A DNA stretch of 6,599 nucleotides from Dehalococcoidales bacterium (GCA_030606585.1 JAUWGD010000095.1:1-6599), one strand, 5' to 3'; counted from the first letter of the stretch, positions 1 to 4,553 are shown. A program made the numbers and translations. Notes: a model not told the origin generated them from the letters alone.

Positions 1-250
1 CGCCGATGTTCTGCCATCCGATTGAGTTAAGCAGGCCGGAGGCGGTTTCAAAAAGGCGGGGCTGCGGGTTACCCTCTCTGGGTTCGAGGGTGGTTCCTTT
101 GCAGATGATAGCCCCCAGTCTTTGAATATCGAATACCTGACTGTATTCTGTCCCGTAGCCGAAGGTGCCTGAGGCGGTCATTACAGGGTTGGACAGCAGC
201 AGGCCGCGCTTGTTCCCGGGGGCTAATTGTACTGATAGTTCTGAAGACAC
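1..250 (-). CDS. pyrD: Dihydroorotate dehydrogenase, class 1B catalytic subunit (N-terminal part, cut by window edge)
   Basis: Only the first 83 codons are present; the gene continues beyond position 1. The product is an FMN enzyme oxidising dihydroorotate to orotate, the fourth step of UMP synthesis, in the cytoplasm. Seen in the translation: NPVMTASGTFGYGTEY (residues 21-36), the KGTTLEPREGNPQPR block (51-65) and LNSIGWQN (74-81), all conserved near the N-terminus of class 1 enzymes; the KGTT and NSIG segments line the FMN/substrate site. The spelling resembles the NAD-linked 1B form, which works with PyrK, but PyrK is not in view. The start is GTG at 250-248, chosen because AGGAAG (261-256) lies five bases upstream and the resulting N-terminus (SSELSVQLAPGNKRG) has family length; the first internal ATG is codon 24, inside the conserved block. 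The gene follows the small membrane-protein gene by 69 bp and may be cotranscribed. A hairpin overlaps its ribosome binding site. Confidence 0.93.
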   Translation of the reverse strand, partial: MSSELSVQLAPGNKRGLLLSNPVMTASGTFGYGTEYSQVFDIQRLGAIICKGTTLEPREGNPQPRLFETASGLLNSIGWQNIG

Positions 251-259
251 TTTTTCTTC

Positions 260-299
260 CTGTCCGGTTTAGCTTTCTGGCTGAAAGCTTACCAGACAG
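260..299 (-). promoter_or_regulatory. Imperfect hairpin overlapping the pyrD ribosome binding site
   Basis: Three stem blocks stack into one hairpin: CTGTC 260-264 with GACAG 295-299, GGT 266-268 with ACC 291-293, and AGCTTTC 271-277 with GAAAGCT 283-289, closing on a five-base loop (TGGCT). Small mismatches separate the blocks. In the pyrD mRNA the 3' foot of the stem (264-260) includes the first bases of the AGGAAG Shine-Dalgarno, so folding could limit ribosome access. No T-run follows on either strand, so a plain intrinsic terminator is unlikely. The pairing is seen; a regulatory role is inference. Confidence 0.45.
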
Positions 300-319
300 C
301 GTGCCGTTATTGCAAGTTA

Positions 320-508
320 TTAATCAATATTTTGCGCCTGACGCATATCCCGGCACATCGCCCTGATGACAATAACGCCGAGAGTCACTACGGAGACGGC
401 CGTCAACATGGCTGCGCCGAAGCCCAGACCATTCGTTACCATGATGCCAATCATGCAGATGGCCAGTCCCTGGAAAAGCAGCATCACCAATGCTATAAGC
501 CACTTCAT
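320..508 (-). CDS. Small two-helix membrane protein, function unknown
   Basis: A 62-residue protein of no family I recognise. Nearly the whole chain is hydrophobic: a first transmembrane segment at about residues 3-24, a short glycine-rich turn (T25-NGLGFG-31), a second segment at about 32-50, then a polar basic tail (RAMCRDMRQAQNID). Lys2 and the arginine-rich tail suggest a hairpin with both ends in the cytoplasm by the positive-inside rule. The start is secure: a near-perfect Shine-Dalgarno, AAAGGAGG (524-517), lies eight bases upstream of the ATG, which argues that this is an expressed gene rather than a chance frame. It precedes pyrD in the same direction, and is divergent from the HTH gene at 767. 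Cys18 and Cys52 are the only cysteines. No function can be assigned; a link to pyrimidine metabolism would rest on adjacency alone. Confidence 0.75.
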   Translation of the reverse strand: MKWLIALVMLLFQGLAICMIGIMVTNGLGFGAAMLTAVSVVTLGVIVIRAMCRDMRQAQNID

Positions 509-627
509 TCTCCGTCCCTCCTTTACTACAGCAGGTAACGTAGCATCTCCAACCTACCACCTGCCGGTATCGTACGCCACCGTGTCTCCCCTGATTTTCA
601 ATAGGGGTTCTCTCCAATATTAGCGTT

Positions 628-722
628 TGTAACCGTTGTTACCTTTCAACGGCGTTCATGGTGGTAGCAGGCGGGGAATTGGGTGTAACCACCCAGTCGA
701 ACAAGGTATGTTCATGGTTGTA
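628..722. repeat. Bipartite direct repeat, two copies, 56-bp period
   Basis: Two sequence blocks recur together at the same offset. TGTAACC is at 628-634 and again at 684-690; GTTCATGGTNGTA is at 654-666 and again at 710-722, with one mismatch. In both copies 19 unrelated bases separate the blocks. Each TGTAACC sits within a small inverted repeat, though the flanking arms differ between copies. The second long block overlaps the candidate -35 of the HTH gene. It could be a pair of binding sites or the remains of an old duplication. Confidence 0.55.
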
Positions 723-746
723 TGCCTGGTTTTTGAAAGGTATCCT
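718..746 (+). promoter_or_regulatory. Weak promoter candidate for the HTH gene
   Basis: TTGTAT (718-723) and TATCCT (741-746) are separated by 17 bases, the ideal sigma-70 spacing, and lie 20 bp before the ATG at 767. The hexamers match consensus at three and four of six positions, so the call is weak and would leave a leader of only about a dozen bases. The -35 hexamer lies inside the second copy of the 56-bp repeat. Confidence 0.25.
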
Positions 747-766
747 TGCGGGTAGAGGCATAAAAT

Positions 767-979
767 ATGACGGCGACGCTGACTCTAACACGAAAGTCGA
801 CACCCGGCGCTACGGTACGGCGACTCCGTGTTTCTAATCATCTATCCCGGCGGGAACTGGCCGACCTGGCCGGCGTTCCTCAGGAGCAGGTGAGTTTATT
901 CGAGCAGGGCTTGCCTTTACCGCTGGATAGCAAGCGCAGGATTCTTAAAGAGCTCTGGTCCAGAAAAATCAAGAAGTGA
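767..979 (+). CDS. Small Xre/Cro-type helix-turn-helix DNA-binding protein
   Basis: A 70-residue protein consisting of little more than one HTH domain. After a Thr-rich N-terminal tail (1-13), residues 15-24 form a basic first helix (RRLRVSN), 27-35 are the scanning helix (SRRELADLA), G36 is the turn, and 38-47 (PQEQVSLFEQ) form the recognition helix, matching the HTH_3 pattern of xLAxxAGVxxxxVSxxE. A final helix (53-65) and a Lys-rich end (RKIKK) complete it. There is no effector or oligomerisation domain, so it probably acts as a small repressor, perhaps of its own promoter. ATG at 767 is preceded by AGAGG (754-758) eight bases upstream. The gene is divergent from the membrane-protein gene and converges on the archaellin-like gene. 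Its targets are not known; the palindromes and 56-bp repeat upstream are candidates. Confidence 0.82.
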   Translation: MTATLTLTRKSTPGATVRRLRVSNHLSRRELADLAGVPQEQVSLFEQGLPLPLDSKRRILKELWSRKIKK

Positions 980-996
980 CGTATATTACGCCACTT
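964..996 (-). terminator. Hairpin terminator candidate between convergent genes
   Basis: AAGTG (974-978) pairs with CACTT (992-996) and CGTA (980-983) with TACG (987-990), across one A/C mismatch, with a three-base loop. Read on the minus strand the hairpin is followed within a few bases by TTTTT (968-964), which fits a terminator for the archaellin-like gene ending at 1066. On the plus strand it covers the HTH stop codon, but only a loosely T-rich stretch follows, so bidirectional use is uncertain. Confidence 0.45.
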
Positions 997-1065
997 CCTG
1001 GTTCTAAACTTTAGCTGGTTTTCTTCTGTATTTCTATTTACTTATCGTTATTCACTCCGACTGCC

Positions 1066-1656
1066 TTAATGCAGGTTTACGTACTGGCTTACCCTGCCCG
1101 GAATGGTCCGCTCAACAGGCAGTACGGGGCCGTCGGCTGGCTTGACCTCCAGGGCGAACCTATCGTAAGGCCCGATACTCACATTGCCGGTGGTCGGTAC
1201 GATTACGGTGACCTGGAACAGTTCATTCGGGTCGAGAATGTTGTCGGTGTTAATCGTGCTCAGCTTCTCGATTGTCCAGTTCACCGATGGAAGTAAATTA
1301 TCGGCATCGCTGTAGGAGATTACCAGTGGGCTTATATTCTCCGATGACGGGTTGAAGTCAACCGGGCTGCCGGCGGAGGGAATACCCACGCAGAAGTAAA
1401 TCTCTGTTACTACGCTGTTCTCCATCTTGACGATTACATTACCCCTGATTTCTACCGTAGCCATGGTCGATTGCAAGCCGGCATTAACGGCTTCTTTCGC
1501 CTTCTGAGAAGAAAACAGACCTGCGGAAAGGACCACGTAGGCAAACACCGAGGCCACGATGACAAAGGCGATGAGGATAATCGCCGTTTCCAGGCCGGTA
1601 ATGCCTTCCTCTTCGTTACGTGCTCTTTTTAATACTCTTTTCAATAACTTCTGCAT
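1066..1656 (-). CDS. Archaellin-like (archaeal flagellin/type IV pilin N-terminal) protein
   Basis: This 196-residue protein has the hallmarks of archaellins (FlaB/ArlB): a short basic leader (KLLKRVLKRARNEEE, 3-17), a probable class III signal peptidase site after Gly18, then the hydrophobic assembly helix ITGLETAIILIAFVIVAS (19-36) running to about residue 48, and SSQKAKEAVNAG (49-60). The rest is a beta-rich outer domain, with LDPNELFQVTVIVP (141-154) and the C-terminal ERTIPGRVSQYVNL (182-195), both resembling the ends of archaeal archaellins. Three N-x-S/T sequons occur (N107, N126, N158). Family knowledge suggests a surface filament subunit processed by a PibD/FlaK-like peptidase. No archaellum motor genes are in this window. 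The start is firm: AGGAGGT (1670-1664) lies seven bases upstream. The alternative is a type IV pilin of an adhesive filament rather than a rotary one. Confidence 0.85.
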   Translation of the reverse strand: MQKLLKRVLKRARNEEEGITGLETAIILIAFVIVASVFAYVVLSAGLFSSQKAKEAVNAGLQSTMATVEIRGNVIVKMENSVVTEIYFCVGIPSAGSPVDFNPSSENISPLVISYSDADNLLPSVNWTIEKLSTINTDNILDPNELFQVTVIVPTTGNVSIGPYDRFALEVKPADGPVLPVERTIPGRVSQYVNLH

Positions 1657-1691
1657 CGCTACAACCTCCTCTTTTCAATTAAGAAGTGATG

Positions 1692-1723
1692 ACGCCGTTT
1701 CCCGGCGTTACTCAACTTTTTTT
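1692..1723 (+). terminator. GC-rich hairpin with downstream T-run in the archaellin-gene leader
   Basis: ACGCCG (1692-1697) pairs perfectly with CGGCGT (1703-1708) around a five-base loop, and seven Ts follow at 1717-1723. On the plus strand this resembles an intrinsic terminator, although eight bases separate stem and T-run unless AAGAAGT (1681-1687) extends the stem by pairing with ACTTTTT (1715-1721, one G-T pair). No plus-strand gene ends here. It may stop antisense transcripts, or on the minus strand act as a structured 5' leader of the archaellin mRNA just upstream of its ribosome binding site. Confidence 0.35.
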
Positions 1724-1753
1724 CGTACTTATATTATTCCTTGCCTGTAGCTG

Positions 1754-1782
1754 TTTATCATTCAGCGTATTCAGAATACCAA
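1754..1782 (-). promoter_or_regulatory. Weak promoter candidate with operator-like palindrome upstream of the archaellin-like gene
   Basis: On the minus strand TTGGTA (1782-1777) and GATAAA (1759-1754) are 17 bases apart, each matching sigma-70 consensus at four of six positions. Between and overlapping them lies a perfect 13-bp palindrome, GTATTC-A-GAATAC (1767-1779). A repressor bound there would block this promoter. The palindrome is certain; the promoter is a weak match, and the remaining upstream bases to 1928 are AT-rich with no better paired hexamers that I could find. Confidence 0.3.
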
Positions 1783-1860
1783 TAATGTGGTAACTAAAAC
1801 ATAAATATACCCGTCTCTCATATAAATATTTCGTTACAGTTTGGCGTTATCTGGAGTTGG

Positions 1861-1881
1861 CTATTCACTGAAAATGAATAG
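1861..1881. other. Perfect 7-bp hairpin downstream of the glycosylase gene
   Basis: CTATTCA (1861-1867) and TGAATAG (1875-1881) are exact inverted repeats around a seven-base loop, 47 bp past the glycosylase stop. No T-run follows on the minus strand, so it is at best a weak or factor-assisted terminator or mRNA-end stabiliser for the three-gene operon; it could equally be a protein-binding site. Confidence 0.3.
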
Positions 1882-1928
1882 GGCGTCAGCGGGGATAGTT
1901 GACATAAAGATATGGTGAGTTGTGAAGA

Positions 1929-2636
1929 TTAGGGATGCATGTTGTTGGTAGAGGAACAGGGAAACCGACCGGTGGCATGGTCTGCGCCGGTCGCATTCAG
2001 GCAGCAATCACGGCAGAGGGGCCGGGTACGGCAGACCTCTTTAGCCAGACGTACGAGCAGGGCGTGGTATTCGTTGAAAAGACGGGTGTCGGCGGGAAGG
2101 TTTGCCATAAAGAGGGTCTGATAGGCGGAGTAGCTGTTAACGTCGGGTGCCAGTCCCACGCGGTCGATGATGCGGCGTGTATAGGCATCGATGACGAAAA
2201 TCGGCTTGTTGCCGGCATAGAGTATTATAGAGTCGGCGGTTTCCTCGCCGATGCCGTAGATGGAAAGAAGTTGCCGTCGCAGCTGGTCGATATCGAGCGA
2301 AAATAGCCTTTTAAGGTCGTCGTCGTATCGTTCCCCGAGCCAGTCAGCGAAGGTCTTGAGCTTACGCGCCTTGACGTTGTAATAGCCGCAGGGATAGATG
2401 AGGCGGGCGAGTTCATCGTCGGGCAGACGGCGCAGCATTTCCGGAGACAGCTTACCCGCTGTTCTGAGATTGGTAATTGCCTTCGCCACGTTAGTCCAGG
2501 CGGCCGACTGTGTGAGTATTGCGCCCACCACTACTTCAAACGGTTCCCGGGCCGGCCACCAGTGCTGCGGGCCGTAGCGGTCCATGAGCCTCTGGTAGAT
2601 GTTCCGCAGAATCTCGTTTATCGTTTGACCATCCAT
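1929..2636 (-). CDS. Endonuclease III-related HhH-GPD DNA glycosylase (MagIII-like, COG2231 type)
   Basis: A 235-residue base-excision-repair protein. FEVVVGAILTQSAAWTNVAKAI (33-54) and the CGYYNVKARKLK segment (83-94) are typical of endonuclease III relatives. The helix-hairpin-helix is LSIYGIGEETADSIILYA (124-141) and the catalytic aspartate is D150 in FVIDAYTRRI. At the position of the Nth catalytic lysine (GxGxKTA) this protein has Glu132. Family knowledge links that change to MagIII-like enzymes, which act as monofunctional alkyl-purine glycosylases without lyase activity. The C-terminal cysteines are C202, C208, C211, C212 and C227: the first three fit a 4Fe-4S loop, but the usual fourth position is occupied by Gly217, so the cluster is uncertain. 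The ATG at 2636 lies inside the 3' end of trmO (19-nt overlap) with no strong Shine-Dalgarno, implying translational coupling. Exact substrate is not determinable from sequence. Confidence 0.87.
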   Translation of the reverse strand: MDGQTINEILRNIYQRLMDRYGPQHWWPAREPFEVVVGAILTQSAAWTNVAKAITNLRTAGKLSPEMLRRLPDDELARLIYPCGYYNVKARKLKTFADWLGERYDDDLKRLFSLDIDQLRRQLLSIYGIGEETADSIILYAGNKPIFVIDAYTRRIIDRVGLAPDVNSYSAYQTLFMANLPADTRLFNEYHALLVRLAKEVCRTRPLCRDCCLNATGADHATGRFPCSSTNNMHP

Positions 2637-3067
2637 GACGGCGCTCTGGCGTTGTCCACCGAGTCATAGCCCGGGATATAAGGCTTGATATCCAGTACCG
2701 GTGACCCGTCGATGGCATCCAGCCCCCGGACTTTCAATACGTTGTCCAGGCGTTCCAGCAGCCTGACGGTGCTTTTACCTATCGGGTTGGGGCGGTCCGG
2801 GGAGCGGGTGGCAAAGACCCCCATCAGCTTATTCTGGGGGTTTCCCCTGGGGTGCACTTTTTTGGGTGCCCTGCGTGGTGACTTGTGTATCCAGTAGAGA
2901 ACGATGATGTGGGAGAATTCGTCAAGGTTGTCCAGGGCCTCGGTGAGGCTGCTATCGACGATGATTTCAGAGACCGTATCTCCGGAGTAATGTCTTGTCC
3001 GTTCCTTTATCTCGCTCCGGACGGTGCCGATTGGTTTCAGGTTTATTTCCGGTAATTCATCTTCCAT
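2618..3067 (-). CDS. trmO: tRNA (N6-threonylcarbamoyladenosine(37)-N6)-methyltransferase TrmO (TsaA/UPF0066 family)
   Basis: A 149-residue cytoplasmic enzyme of the TrmO family, which methylates t6A at position 37 of tRNA-Thr to m6t6A using S-adenosylmethionine, tuning decoding of ACC codons. The family's signature blocks are intact: PIGTVRS (12-18), DEFSHIIVLYW (49-59), GVFATRSPDRPNPIG (83-97), and DGSPVLDIKPY with PGYDS (120-136). It is the short single-domain form seen in archaea and many bacteria, lacking the C-terminal extension of the roughly 235-residue E. coli protein. The start at 3067 is the only ATG before an in-frame stop nine bases upstream; no clear Shine-Dalgarno precedes it, so translation may depend on the gene upstream. 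It sits 72 bp after the citrate synthase-like gene and overlaps the glycosylase gene by 19 nt. The operon partners have no evident functional tie to tRNA modification. Confidence 0.93.
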   Translation of the reverse strand: MEDELPEINLKPIGTVRSEIKERTRHYSGDTVSEIIVDSSLTEALDNLDEFSHIIVLYWIHKSPRRAPKKVHPRGNPQNKLMGVFATRSPDRPNPIGKSTVRLLERLDNVLKVRGLDAIDGSPVLDIKPYIPGYDSVDNARAPSWMVKR

Positions 3068-3139
3068 GTTAAATCACGATTATTGAAGATAGAGGGAAAC
3101 CATAATAAAAGCAGCCATCGCCTCTCGTCTGTACGCTGT

Positions 3140-4384
3140 CTAGGCCAGCGGCGTCAGCGTCAGCAGTTTCTTGGCGATACCCGGGTACTTGGCGATAAAC
3201 AGCAGCTCTTCCTCAGTAAGAGGCTTCTGCGATTCCACGTTGGCGTATCTCACCAGCTCCAGAATCTCGTTGGCCTTCTCCCTGTCCGGGAATTTAACCG
3301 GTACTTCCAGCTTGCTCATTACATGGCTGAAACCGGATATTCCGCCGTATTCACCGGTACAGATTTCGCGTCCGGTTTCAACAAGCTCGGGCTCGCCTCT
3401 CCCCAGCTCTTGATAGTCGTACAGTTCGTAATTTTCCGGGTCTTTGAGGACGCCGTCGGCGTGTATGCCGGACTCGTGGGCGAAGGCGTTGGCGCCGACG
3501 CCCGGCTGGTTGATAGGTATAGGTACGTCAAAGGCATAGCTGGCGAACCTGGCTAACTTATATGCCTTGTTCAGGGCAATCGCCCCCCCCAGTTCATACT
3601 TCTGGGCGATATCCTTCGATTTCCTGGCGGCTAAAATTACGGCGAGAAGGTCGGCATTACCAGCCCTCTCTCCGATGCCGTTGATGGTGGTATTGATATA
3701 GGCGTCCTGCCCGCCGTCGATAACGCCCATCGCCCCGGCGATGGAATTGGCCACGGCCATACCCAGGTCGTTGTGGCAGTGAAGCTCGATGGGCAGTCCT
3801 ATTTTTTCCGCCATTTTCCTGCCGTTATCGTAGATGGTGAAGGGGTTATCGTAACCCAGCGTATCGCAATACCTGATTCTGTCCGCGCCATGTTCCTTGG
3901 CGGCCAGACCGAACTCGATGAGGTAATCTATATCTGTCCTGGAAGCATCCTCGGCGTTAACCCCGATGGACTCGGCGCCGGCCGCGCGGGCAGCATCGAC
4001 GGCGTCGGTCATGTCTTTTATGATGTCGTCCTTGGTCTTGCGTCCCTGGAATTTCCCGTCAATCATTTGTTTTGACGTAGATATGGAGAGGTTGAGGTGG
4101 TCGATATCCGGTACATTACGGAACGTGGTCTCTACATCGGCCGGGATGGCGCGTATCCATCCTTCCAGGCGCATGGGTTTGATGACGCCTATCTCTGCCA
4201 GCTCCAGGTTAGCCTTCAGGTAGTTAATCTCGTGCCTGGTGGTAGGAAAGCCGAACTCGGACTGAAAGACCCCCATCTCGTTCAGATAAATATTTATCAT
4301 GGTCTTTTCCAGCTTGGATAGACCGAGCCTGGCCGTCTGCACACCGTCACGATTGGTTACATCAAGAAGATAAATCTTGGGCAT
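3140..4384 (-). CDS. Re-citrate synthase-like enzyme (homocitrate/isopropylmalate synthase family)
   Basis: A 414-residue member of the DRE-TIM metallolyase family, condensing acetyl-CoA with a 2-oxo acid. The N-terminal TIM barrel shows LDVTNRDGVQ (7-16; R12, D13 and Q16 are catalytic or metal ligands), NAEDASRTD (143-151), the metal-binding HCHND (202-206) and NGIGERAGN (235-243). The following domain has GANAFAHESGIHADG (297-311). The opening segment, with KLEKTMINIYLNEMGV (24-39), FQSEFGFPTT (40-49) and MRLEGWIRAI (71-80), matches my memory of Re-citrate synthases from Clostridium kluyveri and Dehalococcoides rather than LeuA or NifV, so oxaloacetate is the likeliest acceptor. There is no LeuA regulatory domain (length is about 100 residues shorter). 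GGGAGG (4395-4390) five bases before the ATG supports the start. Automatic annotation would probably say homocitrate synthase; specificity remains inferred. It is first gene of the operon. Confidence 0.85.
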   Translation of the reverse strand: MPKIYLLDVTNRDGVQTARLGLSKLEKTMINIYLNEMGVFQSEFGFPTTRHEINYLKANLELAEIGVIKPMRLEGWIRAIPADVETTFRNVPDIDHLNLSISTSKQMIDGKFQGRKTKDDIIKDMTDAVDAARAAGAESIGVNAEDASRTDIDYLIEFGLAAKEHGADRIRYCDTLGYDNPFTIYDNGRKMAEKIGLPIELHCHNDLGMAVANSIAGAMGVIDGGQDAYINTTINGIGERAGNADLLAVILAARKSKDIAQKYELGGAIALNKAYKLARFASYAFDVPIPINQPGVGANAFAHESGIHADGVLKDPENYELYDYQELGRGEPELVETGREICTGEYGGISGFSHVMSKLEVPVKFPDREKANEILELVRYANVESQKPLTEEELLFIAKYPGIAKKLLTLTPLA

Positions 4385-4477
4385 TTACACCTCCCGCCAT
4401 GCAGGGTACATGGCTTTCCGGTTGTCCTACACAAACCCAATCCTATATTAGCATATAGCTATAAGGGCAGACAAATA

Positions 4478-4506
4478 AGTATCGGCAAAAATGAGGAAAA
4501 TGTCAA
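4478..4506 (-). promoter_or_regulatory. Sigma-70-like promoter for the citrate synthase-trmO-glycosylase operon
   Basis: On the minus strand a perfect -35, TTGACA (4506-4501), is followed after 17 bases by GATACT (4483-4478), four of six to TATAAT. It would start transcription near 4471, about 87 bases before the ATG at 4384. A second, weaker minus-strand option is TTGTCT with TAATAT closer to the gene. A perfect 10-bp palindrome, TATAGCTATA (4454-4463), lies just after the predicted start and could be an operator. Confidence 0.6.
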
Positions 4507-4524
4507 GCCTTTTTTAACTATCGT

Positions 4525-4553
4525 TTGACACTCGCAGGAGCGGGTGGTAGATT
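4525..4553 (+). promoter_or_regulatory. Sigma-70-like promoter for the ylxP-helicase pair
   Basis: TTGACA (4525-4530) and TAGATT (4548-4553) are exactly 17 bases apart on the plus strand; the -35 is perfect and the -10 matches at four of six. Predicted initiation near 4560 gives a leader of about 42 bases to the ATG at 4602. The -35 boxes of this promoter and the divergent one are only 18 bp apart. Confidence 0.65.

Larger units (their letters stand above)
509..766. other. Dyad-rich intergenic region between divergent genes
   Basis: This 258-bp stretch separates the minus-strand membrane-protein gene from the plus-strand HTH gene and holds no coding frame I support. It contains four inverted repeats: an 18-bp imperfect palindrome (565-582; CGGT, CGTACG and ACCG blocks), CCCCT/AGGGG arms around a ten-base loop (588-607), GTAAC-CGTT-GTTAC (629-642) and TGGGTG-TAAC-CACCCA (680-695). 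A bipartite direct repeat is listed separately. The density of symmetry suggests regulator binding or leader RNA structure; the HTH protein is the obvious candidate binder, but that is inference. Confidence 0.5.

Noticed and set aside
324..617. 97-codon minus-strand frame overlapping the small membrane-protein gene
   Set aside because: It has no membrane or domain pattern and lacks a good ribosome binding site, while the overlapping 62-residue frame has AAAGGAGG at ideal spacing and a coherent two-helix protein.
332..623. Two plus-strand frames opposite the small membrane-protein gene
   Set aside because: They are antisense to a better supported gene, show no recognisable domain, and lack ribosome binding sites.
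1066..1656. Ordinary bacterial type IVa pilin
   Set aside because: Class IVa pilins have the FTLIE-type N-terminus; here the ITGLETAIILIAF helix and the conserved C-terminal ERTIPGRV block fit archaellins better.
1899..1927. Plus-strand TTGACA near 1899 as a promoter
   Set aside because: No acceptable -10 hexamer follows at 16-18 bases and no plus-strand gene lies downstream before 4602.
1935..2306. 123-codon plus-strand frame
   Set aside because: It is the complement of the glycosylase gene, whose conserved HhH motif and catalytic Asp fix the real coding strand.
2618..3067. Truncated TrmO lacking the C-terminal domain
   Set aside because: The protein is shorter than the E. coli enzyme, but single-domain forms of this length are normal in the family and all core motifs are intact, so it is not a pseudogene.
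3083..3556. 157-codon plus-strand frame
   Set aside because: Most of it is antisense to the C-terminal part of the citrate synthase-like gene and its translation resembles no family.
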